From positions 40,660,633 to 40,724,632 of the forward strand of contig OX235271.1 in the NCBI GenBank assembly GCA_944472155.2: DNA of 64,000 nt, read 5' to 3'. The stretch is from Trichobilharzia szidati. Lineage: Eukaryota; Platyhelminthes; Trematoda; Strigeidida; Schistosomatidae. Under the pieces are notes generated by a model. The model was not told the DNA's origin, did not search any database, and was given only the letters and a program-made list of their open reading frames with translations. A program made the translations under genes and the position numbers. This document shows, piece after piece, positions 32,646-43,868 of the stretch (positions are counted from its first letter, which is position 1; each line of letters opens with the position of its first letter).

Positions 32646-32995
32646 CAATCCATGGTCAAACTTGAAAAATTAATCTCATGCTCATTAGCGATTGGCTACA
32701 GGACGGAGTTTCCTTGAATTCTAGTAAGAATTTGTGACCGGTGGAGTGCATCCGGTCAGGAGTGATGACAAATGCTCGCCATATATGACAATGGCCGTGG
32801 TGGATGCGCTAAAATCGCACCTTCATAGGATGGCCACTGAATTAGGTGCCTTTGGATGAATGATCTCCTCTACCAGCTCATCTTGTGTAACAGGAAGGTC
32901 CTATGTTTGAAACCCGGTAGGTGCGTACTAGTGAGCAGTCTCAAACTAGTATGAAGCAACAGTCCAGTAATCTCTCCTGGTTAAAATTGAAAAAT
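32646..32995 (+). mobile_element. HSINE-2 copy
   Basis: Body start (TTGGCTACAGGACGGAGTTTCC), an accessory stretch, a degraded tRNA-like head (B box TTTGAAACCCGG) and a degraded ribozyme (AGTCTCAAACTAGTATGAAGC). Confidence 0.7.
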
Positions 32996-32999
32996 AAAA

Positions 33000-33715
33000 C
33001 ACCTAAACTTTGAAACAAAAGAATACATACAGTCTTAATTCTTTCAAAATCACATTTACGGGTTGTTTATGTGTTCTTCCTCCTCCTCCTCCTTCCTATA
33101 AGACAATAAGAAATCACAACTCAACTATTATCATACTCTTATGTGTATAGCGTTGAGTTGATTAGACAGAAAAATCTATGAAAACAAAGTGAAAAATGAA
33201 TGAGTCATACGGATTACCTTCATCATGTTATTGTTTTTATTATTATTATTATAATATTTTCATACTCTATTTTTTGGCGGTTATTTTTTCATCTTTTGAC
33301 AAAATTCTGTCTTGTTTTTTTCTTCTTCTTGTTGGATGAATCAGCCTGTTTTTTTTCGTCTTTTGAATAGATGGATGAATCAACATTATTATCGTTCATT
33401 CATTCTATTCAGTCTTTCAGTGTCCTTTTTGTCCTTTTTGTAAAAAATGCATAAAATTCTATGATATCTAAAAATATTTATGAATCTTATTGGTCAAGTC
33501 AAGTGATAAAATAGAAATTTTATAAGGGTCATGAATTAATATGCTTTATTGTAATCGACACACACGTTTAAAACACGTATATGCATCACACTAACGACTA
33601 ATCACTCTAACACTGTGTAATATCTCAAAGTTGTTCTGTTAATCACTCTCTCTCTGCCTCTTTCTAATTGAATTAAATCATTACTGATACACACATGTTG
33701 CACAAGAAACAGAGA
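33000..33715. other. No gene recognised
   Basis: Pyrimidine- and T-rich tracts (ATT run near 33235) but no exon or named repeat. Confidence 0.3.
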
Positions 33716-33724
33716 TGGCTCTCG

Positions 33725-34765
33725 TGGTCCAAATGGTCTAGTGGATAACGCTTTGGGTGTTTAGAACTATGGGTACTGGGTTCGAGCGCCAGACGGAACA
33801 CCATCGCTGACTTACTAGGGAATTCAGGCACATCCAGTGATAATAATAATAATTTGCTTTATTCCAGAAACAGTACTAGTGGTACAGTGTGGAATTTTCA
33901 GCACATATCTACAATATTTGCATCGAATTTTACAAACATTTAAAAAGAGTATTAAACAAACAAGAAAAATAAATATAAAGACAACAACAGCAAAAACAAA
34001 CAAACAGGATAAACACAAAATAATTATAAATGCGAAAAAGTACCAAGAAGTAGAAAGGAAAATAAGCATCATATAATAATAACTCAGTATTGGGTAGTGG
34101 AAGCTATGATATGATTATGCATGGTGACAGTAAAGCTGTAGTCATACAAGAAGTTATGAACTGATATTTAAGAGTGTTTATCGCCAAGATGATCAGTTAA
34201 TTTAGTTGAAACAACTCTAAACACTCATAAAATAACATTTCAGGGTTTTTTATTGACAGCTCTAATGCGGTGTTTGTAGTGGTAGTGTGAGTAATCCTGC
34301 ATAATACAAAAATTTTTAAGGTGGTGACTATGGCGTTCACAAATCAATGATTGTCAGTTTAATATTGCCGAAAAGTATAGAAAATAAGAAAAAAAAAACC
34401 ACAAAACTAATAATTACATGATGGTTAATGACAGGACAATTTTGTACTACTCATAGTGCTAATATAGTCGGAACCAGTAGATACACAAAAGAAGGAATGT
34501 AGTAAAGTACAAAAAAGGAAGCCAATGTTAATAATTTAGGTAGAGAAGGAGTTCACTAAAGAATACAAAATAAGAGAGAAATAAAAGAGCCTAAAATTAT
34601 GTTGTTAATAACAAAGCAAGTCATAGGTTTCACGCTTAACATTGTCTCTGTCACTTAGAACATGGGCCAAGTATGGTATCGTTGCGTCTTAACTAGGACG
34701 AAACGCGTGTTGTCTCGGATTCCACTGCCTAGTCACTCTCTGCAAAACTTTGTTTCAAGTTAAAC
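33725..34765 (+). mobile_element. HSINE-1 (SMalpha-like) copy split by a CR1-like LINE
   Basis: 33725-33840 holds the tRNA-like head (AATGGTCTAGTGGATAACGC box A; GGGTTCGAGCGCC box B) and the 5' arm of the ribozyme (GGCACATCCAG). 34685-34765 holds the 3' part: stem II GTCTTAACTAGGAC, GAAA, CGCG, then TCGGATTCCACTGCCTAGTC. The two join if the LINE at 33837-34684 is removed. The 3' half agrees closely with the known SMalpha hammerhead of Schistosoma mansoni as I remember it. Confidence 0.8.
33837..34684 (-). mobile_element. CR1-like LINE, 3' untranslated tail inside a ribozyme
   Basis: Minus-strand 3' end with an (ATT)n tail next to CTGGAATAAAGCAAATT; the whole stretch is nearly the same as 56206-56880. 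It carries no coding part and is inserted in the hammerhead core of an HSINE-1. The 'open frames' in it belong to this untranslated sequence. Confidence 0.8.
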
Positions 34766-34769
34766 AATC

Positions 34770-35615
34770 AGACATTGTTGAATGTTCTGCCACAAGAAGT
34801 CAACATGTCAATCTGACGCTGAGCACTTCGATCCGATCAATTTTATTGTAAAACTGAAAGTTATTCACATTTTAATTGTGAACATATGTGAATAGGATAG
34901 GACAGGATAGGAGTAGTAGCAGTAGTAGTAGTATGTTTTATTGCTTAAAAAAAAATAATTGTGTGAATCATGAATCAATCAGCTACTCACTTTACATATC
35001 TTTACAACATACATGACTCATCAAGTAATGGGAATATAAGTGATTAGAAGGTAAAAATAATAATAAAAGCCATAATGTGTTTGTTTGTTTGTTAAATTTC
35101 GAATTTGTTTAAATGGACAAAACAAACCTGTACAGCTAGTGGAACATATGTGTGTACAATGAAATGATATACATTAATGAATAAATGAATAAATGAATAA
35201 ATGAGGAGAAAGAGCAGAGAAGAGAAGAGATAATACGGAAAGTGAATAGCTAATCAAAAACAAAATAAAAAAATGGATAGACAAACAGACTAATCGTCAG
35301 CAAAAGAAAGAACAACACAGTATGACATAAAAACTTGAAATATCACTCGTCGCATATAGAGGAAGACACAAAAAAATATATATGGTGAATTATGACTTAT
35401 TTTTACACGTATCAAGGAATTAAAAATAATGACTAATTCACAAAGAATGCATGTGATGATAACAGTATGATGACATGAAAAACAAAAACAAAGAGAAGAA
35501 GAAAAATTACTGCACTTTGTGATTTTTGCGTGATTATTACACATTGACCGGTTTCATTAGTGACTGGAGGGTATTTAAATTTACCATTGAAATAGGCTGT
35601 GATTTAATTCTGAAG
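34770..35615. other. No gene recognised
   Basis: AT-rich with short tandem ATGAATAA-type blocks near 35170-35210; no gene. Confidence 0.3.
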
Positions 35616-35630
35616 GATCGTATGAGATCT

Positions 35631-35882
35631 TTTTTTGTTCATTCCTTCACGTTCCCAGTGGAACATAGGGCACCTTCAAGCTAGAGGCTTGAAGTTTCGG
35701 TAGCAGTGGTGATTATTTTTACAGGTTGGGGTTCCTAGCCTCATGCCCAACCTTTCCTGTTTACCAGCTTCATTTCTGGCTTAGCGAGGTAAAGGAGCGC
35801 GTCGGTGGCCAGGGATCGAACTCCAGACCACCTGAGGCGTGATCGGAGAGCACAGCATTCTACTGCTGTGCCACTGACGCAA
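35631..35882 (-). mobile_element. SINE-T copy with 12-base target duplication
   Basis: Minus strand: tRNA-like head (box B GTTCGATCCCTGG), the CTCGCTAAGCCAGAAATGA middle, and the shared end TTCCACTGGGAACGTGAAGGAA with an A-rich tail. Flanking CGTATGAGATCT occurs at 35619-35630 and 35883-35894. Confidence 0.9.
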
Positions 35883-35894
35883 CGTATGAGATCT

Positions 35895-36755
35895 AGGCAA
35901 TCGTTATACCAACCAAATATATACACTACGTAAAATACAATTGTATTTGAATTGATGATCAATCATAAATCCAGATGAAATTAAGCATTTTGGTGGAAAG
36001 CAATTTCTATACCCTAGTGATTCACACAGGCCGCCTAGGAATAATCTTGAGGACTAAAAATGTTAGATGATTGGATATAGTCAGCAGGAAGCTTCATGTC
36101 GGTTGCCATTCATCATCAAGACATGTCTACAACCTGCCAGGAACTGTTGTCATTTTATCAAAGGTTCTAACTCTCGTAATTCATTGTTTGTGTCACAGAG
36201 ACATTAGACAGTGAACTGTTTCCGTTGCAGTTAATCCCACAGATAATGAGTTTATCTACCACTAATGTGTATCTGATGTCACTTGACTGTCACTCGACAC
36301 TAAGGAGTAGATATTATGATATTTGATTACATCCTTGTGTCCAGTCGGTGGATAAGATAAAATCAAGGATTATTATTATTATTACTGTTGTTCCCTTGGG
36401 TTCCTGGCGACAGTCGTAACCGCTGTGTCACAGACACAGTCACCTTAACCCTTTCATCAAATCCCATTACAACATAAACATACCGGTAGACTTCCATAAT
36501 GAAAATTGCATTTAATCAAAACGCTATGTGCTAATGTGTTGTTTTTTTCACCGAAAGATGCATCGTAAATGTACTTCCAGAGATGAGTCTTTCATCTTTT
36601 AAAATCGTAAAAATTCACTCACATTTACTGAAGATTTCCTAAATAACTTATGGCATATGGATAGCATAACTATACTCATTGGAAACTATAGACTTTTTTA
36701 ACAGACTGAATAACAGGTTAATGCATTTAGCTTACATTCAAGTAAATTATGCTAT
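35895..36755. other. Mostly unannotated; decayed HSINE-3 at 36040-36180
   Basis: 36040-36180 (minus) resembles the HSINE-3 ribozyme/head junction (GATGATGAATGGCAACC and TAGTCAGCAGGAAGC). The rest shows no recognised feature. Confidence 0.35.
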
Positions 36756-36760
36756 ATGAA

Positions 36761-37370
36761 GAAACGACCTATGAACGCACAAACGACCTTGAGAATCCAT
36801 TCAGGTAACTCTGTTGCTTCTAGAAGTAATTATGGATGCTCTACACCTCTACTGCGATTCCTAATCGCAGTGCCGGTGTATTATTGCCTATTATCCAGCG
36901 CTTAGTGCTGCCCAGGACCACTATTCACACAGCCGAATGGAGTAGTTATGGTCAGTTGTCGAATCTCGGGTATATTCATCATGTAGTCAATCATACAGAC
37001 GGTTTTCGCAATCTTTTGGATGGAACTCACACTAACTGCATCGAAAGTTTCTGGAGTCACCTGAAAAAAAGGATTAGATTCGTGAACGGACCAAGAAATC
37101 CAATCATATACAGTTATCTTGATGAGTTTATGTATAGGACTTGGTTTAACATCATTATGAAGACACCTATGAGAAATTGGGAGCTTTTTTTGCAACATAT
37201 TCAAGAACGTTATCCTTTGTAACTGTTTTTTAACATTACTTTTATATAAACGATATTTTACAATTATTCGCCATTTTTTGAGCCTTCTGATTGGTTGAAG
37301 TTGTCCTTGACAAGGTGGTTTGTGCGTTCGTAGGTCGTTTCGGTTTGGGTTCCTATTGTTTAGAGTTGCC
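36761..37370 (+). mobile_element. Merlin transposon copy with a nearly intact catalytic-domain frame
   Basis: The right terminal inverted repeat is complete (ending TTTAGAGTTGCC at 37370); the left one has lost its outer bases. One frame, 36850-37219, encodes the ISXO2-like catalytic domain: IPNRSAGVLLPII, IHTAEWSSYG, HTNCIESFWSHLK, then YLDEFMYRTWFN and a natural end (QERYPL). The second catalytic Asp is replaced by Ala in IHTAEW (Asp in the 24-kb copy), and the N-terminal third with the first Asp is missing. It therefore cannot be an active transposase. Confidence 0.85.
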
Positions 37371-37539
37371 GATTAATCTATGTCGTAGATGTTCCATTTT
37401 GATTACGATTGCCTTTGTAATGATGATACTGATGTTTGTGATACAATCGTCGATGTGGAGAAGGTACAGATATGCTTTGAAGGGGAATGTTAGTCTTCAT
37501 CTGAAGTGCTTGGTGTACAAACAATAAATATACTGAATT

Positions 37540-38480
37540 TTTGTCAACTAGTTCACACTTAGTTTCAACATAGAAATTTGTACAGAAGTACAACAGTTGC
37601 CACACCCCATATTACTACACGAAGAGAAAAGATAGAAAGAAGATATAAAAGGGCCATAATGAGCAGAAATGTGAGGGAGAAAGAAAGAAGAGTAAGATGA
37701 AAAAAAACAAAAGGGTTTAATGGATATAGACGCTCACAAAGAGTAGTTGCATCTGCTCCATTTAGAACAGTTACTAGTCAGATCTCCACGCCAGCCATCT
37801 CCAGCTATTAGTACTCAGCATCCTGAAGGCTCTAGTCAAGCAATTTACGCCTTTTTACATGACTGGCTCAAACTAGCTGTCAAAAGAATTCATGGACTGA
37901 TTCCAAATTTTGGTTTGATCACTTCTAACCCTCTTCCAGTTTTATTCAATGTTGGCTAATATTGCTTATTAATGAAGAAAGTGACTCGGAATGTACAACA
38001 CATTCCTAAGCCGTCTCCGTAGATGTAGCTTCATAACCTCACCGTTTTACTTCTCTTCTTCACCTGGGGGTCTACGCCTAACCTCAATACTGCCCACCAT
38101 TTTATGCCAGTGAACACGTGAGGTAGGACGCAAATATTTATGGTCAAAGACAGCTAACCTTTACACATCTTCCATTTTCAATAGCCATGTGTCACAGGCA
38201 TCAAGAAGGACTAAACGAACTAGTATGCAATACACACATCACTTGGTCGATAGCTGGGGATCACATCTATGCCAGAGAGATGATGTATGTCGGCAAATGC
38301 CATATGAGCTTCCTGTATTCGTTCGTACTGAGATTACGTTAGCAATCAGAGTCCATTAGGAGTGATGTAACTTCCCAAATAAGCAAAGTGGCCAAAAATG
38401 CCCAGCTACTTCACTCCTGTCTGTCTTTAAGCTAGGAGTCAGGTTAGTGCAGTCTTGCAGCATCATCTTTCACTTGACAG
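37540..38480 (-). mobile_element. RTE2 LINE, 3' end, decayed
   Basis: On the minus strand the C-terminal region and the 3' untranslated region of RTE2 can be followed against 50430-51265 and 61240-62160, including the final GGCAACTG, TACTTCTGTACAAATTTCTATGTTG-type end. Frames are broken throughout. Confidence 0.6.
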
Positions 38481-38754
38481 TAGAGAATATTTTTGCAAAC
38501 AAAAACTGCAGTATGTTAGCTCATGCATAATAAAAATGTACAAAATGATACACATACTGAATGGATCGGGAAGTAGTGAAAAAGATAAGAGATTTGAAGT
38601 GATATGACACTGATACAAACCCCAAAACAAATTTTAAAAATGTCCACTTCTAGTGCTTTGATAATTCTCATTCAAGTGAAGAATGTAAAACCAAACTTCT
38701 TCTGTTCCAGATATGCACTACATGCTCATGACTGTGAATGTTACTACAGTGGTT

Positions 38755-39224
38755 GGAGCTGTCTGCGAACAAGCCAAAATTGTAGACAACAAACAGTTCA
38801 CGTCAATGGGCTGAAGAAGCTGTGGCTTACATAGCGAACCGTTCAGACAAATCTTGTTTTGATTTTCTTAACACGCTGGGATTAATTTAAATAATTTATA
38901 AAGTTCACGTCAATGTTTACGTCCCGAATCGGGGTCATGAGAAGAAACAATAACAAAGCTTAACCTTGAGGAACTCACCAACCAATCACAGCAGACTTAA
39001 CGTGTGTAAATACGATTCGCAGATACATATTACCGTACTATCTAAGAAACGGCCACAAAGAGATGACAGAATAATAACCTTCAGCAAGAAAACAACCAAT
39101 CAGAAGACGCTGTTTATCTGCTTATAATAACGCTAATAATACTGTACATAAAAATCTATAAATATCTCTTGATTTTCTCAATAAACGATCTGTTGCTTGG
39201 CCCTTGTCTTCTGTCGTTACAGTA
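38755..39224 (+). repeat. LTR-like repeat, uninterrupted copy
   Basis: Begins near AAAATTGTAGACAACA, passes the CCCGAATCGGGGTC box (38922-38937), a TATA-like CTATAAATATC and AATAAACGAT, and ends TGTCGTTACAGTA. Same order as 4010-4137 plus 4742-4980. The promoter- and poly(A)-like signals and TTACA end suggest an LTR. Confidence 0.5.
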
Positions 39225-39229
39225 TTACT

Positions 39230-39885
39230 TTATGGAGATGTATTCCATTTGCATATAGACACTAGCTGATAAAAAAATTACAATCCTGAGAGCAACCAAA
39301 AGACAACAAGGATGTTATTGCCTAAGCAGAAATGACTAGAATGGAATGAGGGATAGTAAAGTGTAGTAGAAAAGACTTCAACAACAAGCGTTCTAGTTAG
39401 TATTTGTGTTGTTACACAAAATTTATTGTAATCAGCGTGACTAAATACCAGATGTAATCAAAGTGTTTTGATACAAATAAAATTTTTATTTGATCAGACC
39501 TTAGTAATATGCACTTAATAGTATGCGCAACAGTTCCTTAAAAAAATAATCGATTTTTTGAAAGACAAGATGCACTTTGAAGTACACGGATTCGCAAAAT
39601 ACCCGACGAATTCGTTAGAAAATCAATTTAAAAAGAAAGATAATTCTCTTCTATTTGAAAGATATCAATAAAACAGTAATAAAACTTAATTGATCTGAAA
39701 CATGTAATGTAATTGCACTATGCATTTCAGACAATCTGGTCATACACATACTTGTCACATGTATTTACATAAAAGGCAATAGAGCATTAAGGATGACAAT
39801 TTTTTATCATTATAGGTCAGAATGCTTATGAGTCATGAGCACAGATAAGAAGTAAGAAGGTGGGGTGAAAATACTATTTAGTGAA
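39230..39885. other. No gene recognised
   Basis: No shared repeat or exon-like frame seen. Confidence 0.35.
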
Positions 39886-39887
39886 AT

Positions 39888-40012
39888 GTGCATCGGTGGT
39901 ACAGCGGTTGAGAATCTCGCCTACCATGCACGTGACATCAGTTGGTCGGCCTGCAAAATTTGGGCTGAAAATTCAATACTTGTACCAAGAATACGGTGTG
40001 GAATCCATCTAT
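39888..40012 (+). mobile_element. SINE-T2 copy (tRNA-headed, different body)
   Basis: tRNA-like head (GTGGTACAGCGGTTGAGAATC box A) joined to a body with CTGCAAAATTTGGGCTGA and GTACCAAGAATACGGTGTGGAAT. The reverse complement of the same head/body combination is at 45440-45608. The B box is decayed. Confidence 0.6.
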
Positions 40013-40130
40013 AATCAAATATTTAAAAAATGAACGCACTAGGGAATGCAGGTACATTCATATGACGAGCCACGAAGAGGACGAAACACGGATCCTGGTT
40101 TCTAATACTAGTAATCATTCACCAAATTAC
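40013..40130 (+). mobile_element. HSINE-1 (SMalpha-like), ribozyme and 3' end
   Basis: Ribozyme segment TATGACGAGCC, then GGACGAAACACGG, then TTTCTAATACTAGTAATCATTCACCAAATTACTATAA, which matches the 3' end of the 59-kb HSINE-1. Core C3 and one stem II base are changed. Confidence 0.65.
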
Positions 40131-40199
40131 TATAAGCCGGTGCTCAGAAGTCGTCAACAGGAGGCCGAACATTTCTGTTCAATCAATCAACGGGAAAAT

Positions 40200-40900
40200 C
40201 TAAGCTGAATTAAAAACGAATAAAAATGAACGTAGGTTCTAAATCAGTTTCAAAGTAATAACGAATAACTTTTGAACACAAAACAGGTTCCAGTTTTTTT
40301 TGGGGGGGGAGTGCTTAGGCTTTAACGAAATTAAGTATATGACCCAAACTTGCCTTATATGTGGACACTTCTGAAATCAACTTTATGACTCTTCTCTATG
40401 ATGTACTTTGCGATAGATGATGTTGGACATCCATTTCCAGGAATAATTGTGTCGGATGATTTTATTTATTATTGCAGTCACTCAGGAATTTGTTTTTCAG
40501 CCCTGACTTGCATAGATCGATGGTCTTCTCCATGTACGTGTGACCACATATACATCGTTAATGGGCAAACACAGTGGGATGTGATCCTACAGTACGGATT
40601 CACAGGACAATATAAATCACATCTTCTTTGATAATGAGTTTAGTTGCATAGTAAGTCACACTAAGTGCCGTTTTGAGAATTTGTTTAGTGATCAAACTTT
40701 GGCGATCATAACTCTGAACCTGTATTGCTAATCGAGTTGTATAACCAAAGTTCATTTGATTCAATAATATTCCTACCCCATTTTCTAACTTCTTATCTGT
40801 GATTGTGACCCCCTAGACATTCTGATCAATACTGATAAAAATTGTCATCCTTCATGCTGTGTTGCCTTTTATGCAAATATGTATGACAAGACTGTCCAAA
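40200..40900. other. No gene recognised
   Basis: The 77-codon frame at 40398-40631 has no recognisable domain. No repeat recognised. Confidence 0.3.
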
Positions 40901-40904
40901 ATGT

Positions 40905-41451
40905 GTTGTGCAAATACATTCCACTGCGTTTCTGGAGCCAGTTACATTGGCAGCTGCTCTAGGAACTAGATTTTTAGTGCTCGAGAAAATGTAGTAAAAA
41001 CCATCAACAGTTCGATATTAGACCGCCTGGTCCAAACCGGCCATAAAGCCAGCCGGCATTGAAGAATCCTTCTCTATCATCTACCGGGTGCCAAATAAAT
41101 TGCCAAAAACATCGAAGTACCGCATGCTCCAAACAGCAGAGGCTATCACGATTCTCATGAAACAATCAGTGCTTTTTGTGCAAAAGAAGCAAGTCAAGCC
41201 CCTACTACTGTCCTGGCCCGCCTTCAGTAGAAACTATAAATTCATGAATTTGTATGATTATCTTTCCTAATTTTTCTGACATTCAGTTTATTGTTATGTT
41301 GATGCTATTGGACTGTAGTCTACTGGTATTATTATTGATTCGATGTTATTTAAACAACATTAATGTTGTTCATAACACTAATTCACTATTATGTATACAT
41401 AACTGTAGAACCTGATGAACAGCAGGTTATCGAAAAGAATATTCTTTGTTC
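40905..41451 (+). mobile_element. PLE lineage A fragment, close relative of the 22-kb copy
   Basis: Remnants of the GIY-YIG domain with stops, then VVKTINSSILDRLVQTGHKA and PNKLPKTSKYRMLQTAEAI in another frame, ending KQVKPLLLSW. The 3' region is nearly the same as 23160-23370, through the ribozyme. Confidence 0.8.
41408..41451 (+). ncRNA. Hammerhead ribozyme, 3' end of PLE-A
   Basis: Stem I GAAC (41408-41411) with GTTC (41448-41451); core CTGATGA; stem II enlarged by an insertion (ACAGCAGGTTATC); GAAA (41432-41435); stem III AAGAA/TTCTT; cleavage base T at 41447. Confidence 0.7.
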
Positions 41452-41804
41452 AGAAACCATTCTTTTGAAACATTTAAACGTTTCAGATAAATTACGTCAT
41501 ATTACTGTTTTGTTGAAATTCACAACTAATTGCTTTAAATTTGACAGTGTGGAAAGTTGCTGCTGTTACATTTGAATGTACAACCATGGCTTTGGCACTT
41601 ATTCAAATCACTGGGTTACCTAGCTATCTATCCGGAAAAATGCATTAAATATACTCTATTTCATTTAATTAAATTTTAGATTTTCCCGTCGATTGATTGG
41701 ACCGAAGTGCTCGGTCTCAGGTTGACAAGTCGGCTTCTTGTGCAGATGCTTCGACGATGTCTGTGCATTGATATAAGAATAGAACTTCTGCACTGTGGTA
41801 GAGT

Positions 41805-42120
41805 ATAATTCCATCATGGGTAAAATTTATTTCGATAAAGTCTCACAGTGTTATACAGTAATATTTACTGATGACCAGGTTTTGAACACAATTTATTGTT
41901 GCTCAAAATCATATCAAGATAATCACACAACTTTTTAACTTGGTTTATATAATTCCATTATTATTTTTCATCGCTTGACTTGAATGGTAGTAGTATTTTA
42001 CATATATCCGGTATGAGTGATGAGTCATTCCTACTGCACGTGTTGGGTGTAGATTCGATGAACAAGGATTCAGTAAACAACCACTCTCTCTCCATCTACC
42101 TATATTACTTCTTAGAAATT
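41805..42120 (+). repeat. Repeat R2, long copy
   Basis: Matches the reverse complement of 14561-15065 and begins with the R2 terminal sequence (AGAGTATAATTCCATCATGG). Confidence 0.5.
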
Positions 42121-42270
42121 TTAACTCTCTCCCACCCTATCGTGTACTTGTGCGTTGTTAATGCATGCATTGCAATTGGGTCACTAATCCTACAGTCAAG
42201 GATGTCACCACTCACTTGTTTGAGTTAGAATCTCAGAAGACCATGATTTCCTTCAAGATTGCAGAAATAT

Positions 42271-42317
42271 GCATTGTTGACGAGTGCCAACTAACACGAA
42301 ACCTAGGTCCAGCAAGG
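42271..42317 (+). ncRNA. Hammerhead motif in HSINE-3
   Basis: TTGACGA (C3 replaced by T), stem II GTG..CAC, GAAA, stem III ACC/GGT, cleavage base C, then CAGCAAGG. Likely weak because of C3. Confidence 0.55.
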
Positions 42318-42383
42318 CTTCTTTGATGATTCCCTCCAACTATCTATAATATCAACAATTCAAAGTGCACTATGATGCCATGC

Positions 42384-42622
42384 GCGCGTCGGTGGCATAG
42401 CGGTTAGGACGCTCGCCGACCATGCACATGGTCCGGGGTTCGATCCCCGGCCGACGCACTCCCAAACCTCGCTAAGCCAGAAATAGTGCTGGTGAAGAGA
42501 GAAAAAGGTTGGGCATGGGGCTAGCAACCCCATCCTGTAAAATAAACACTGCTACAGAAACTTCAAGCCTCTAGCTTGAAGGTGCCCTATGTTCCACTGG
42601 GGAACATGAAGGAAAAAAAATT
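42384..42622 (+). mobile_element. SINE-T, complete copy with target duplication
   Basis: The best SINE-T. The 73-base head (42386-42458) folds as a tRNA: acceptor stem GCGTCGG/CCGACGC, box A GGCATAGCGGTTAGGAC, T arm CGGGG/CCCCG with TTCGATC. The central arm is a long hairpin (GACCATG/CATGGTC) with no clear anticodon. The body ends TTCCACTGGGGAACATGAAGG and an A-rich tail. ATGCCATGC at 42375-42383 and 42623-42631 is the target duplication. No ribozyme. Confidence 0.9.
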
Positions 42623-42764
42623 ATGCCATGCCATCTAGCATGGTGGCTACATTACAAACTTGACTGACAGGATTCAGTCTGCACCCGCCATTAGGATTAG
42701 ACACATAACATTAATTACCGCCCAGTGTCTAATCAAAGATTGACATTACTATTATTATTATTTT

Positions 42765-43100
42765 CAAGAGTTGGTTTGTAAGGATTAGATTTGCTTTTAC
42801 GAGTTTGACCAGTGACGTCCAGCCAGTCAAGTGTGAGGATGGATTTCCCACCGATGACATTAGTTGGTGGTCGCGCTAAATTACGAATTGGTAGAACTTA
42901 GAATTCATGGACCGGCCATTGAATCCGATCCCGATGGCTGAATGATATACGGGCTCGCTGACCTTGTAACTGGAAGGTCCTGGGTTCAAACCCTGGCAGT
43001 AGGTGCGTACTACTGATGATTCCCAAACTAGGATGAAACAGCTGGCCAGTACTCCCTGGTGGTTTTCAATGGTTCTCTAACTGATATCAATTATTATTAT
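42765..43100 (+). mobile_element. HSINE-2 copy with (ATT)n tail
   Basis: Full-length unit: body start GAGTTGGTTTGTAAGGATT, tRNA-like head (box A ATGGCTGAATGATATACG; box B GGGTTCAAACCC), ribozyme segment (ACTGATGATTCCCAAACTAGG, ATGAAAC) and 3' body GATATCAATT running into an ATT tract. CTGATGA is intact here. Confidence 0.85.
43010..43060 (+). ncRNA. Hammerhead motif in HSINE-2
   Basis: Stem I GTACT/AGTAC, core CTGATGA, stem II TTCC/GGAT (three pairs plus a U-U mismatch next to the core), GAAA, stem III within ACAGCTGG. The only HSINE-2 copy in the window with an unambiguous CTGATGA directly before stem II. Confidence 0.65.
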
Positions 43101-43104
43101 TATT

Positions 43105-43868
43105 ATTCCGTTTGTATTTGTATTCCTAATTCAAACCTAAAGGGATTAGAAGTCCCATGCATCGATGAGAAGATATCAATCAAAGAGACAAATATGTATA
43201 TTACAGTAATACTTTAAAATTTACACAATTTATTTAAACAATTACTATGAACTGTGATGAATATACAAATTGAAATGATGTGAACGAACGAAGCAGCAAA
43301 GATTTTTATTTCTACTTACAACAATCCAGTCATTTCTTTTCTTATATATTATGCTGCTGTGCAGTAATCATATTGTTTAATAAATTACATACATATTTAT
43401 ATACATTGTTATTTAATTAAATAAGCATGAAAAGGATATTGGAGGAATAAAGACAGACAAACAGTCAAACAAATAATGGATGAAAGAGGAGACATTAAAT
43501 GAAACTGTTATACAAAAGTATTCTTGTCAATGCGTGGAAGAGGCAGAATAAGAAGAAAGGAATGCAACAACAATCTCACGTCGTCATCATCAACACCAAC
43601 CGATAAGGAGTTAAGTGATTCCATCGAGAAACAATGAAGTTCTGCTCTTCTCAGTTTTGTTAAAAATGCAAACAACAGGGGGCAAGAAGTTCGATGCTTC
43701 AATTCGGATAAGTACAAAGAAGAGAGGGAAGGAATGAAGGAAGGGTGGAAGGAGAGAGAGAGAGAGAAAGAGAAAACAAAAGAGATACTTCATGTCTTGT
43801 ATCACAGTGAAGATATGTGTGAGGTATACGAACTTGTGTTTAGATTTTCTCTTAGAACAATCCTCTCA
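43105..43868. other. Downstream of the IER-like terminal exon; probable 3' UTR and flank
   Basis: No repeat recognised. On the minus strand this follows the stop codon of the IER-like gene; one AATAAA on that strand lies at 43305-43310 and could end the transcript, but other sites are possible. Confidence 0.35.

Larger units (their letters stand above)
42170..42735 (+). mobile_element. HSINE-3 copy interrupted by a SINE-T
   Basis: 42170-42383: decayed tRNA-like head and ribozyme (TTGACGA, stem II GTGC..ACAC, GAAA, ACCTAGGT with cleavage base C). 42632-42735: the remaining 3' body (CATGGTGGCTACATTAC to GTGTCTAATCAAA). The SINE-T at 42384-42622 separates the two. Confidence 0.75.

Noticed and set aside
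33824..34076. Open frames on both strands near 34 kb
   Set aside because: They lie in the 3' untranslated region of a CR1-like LINE, repeated at 56.2 kb with different frames.
42386..42458. Genuine tRNA gene
   Set aside because: The head folds well as a tRNA, but it continues into a repeated body with a LINE-like 3' end and A-rich tail, has target duplications, and lacks a clear anticodon loop.
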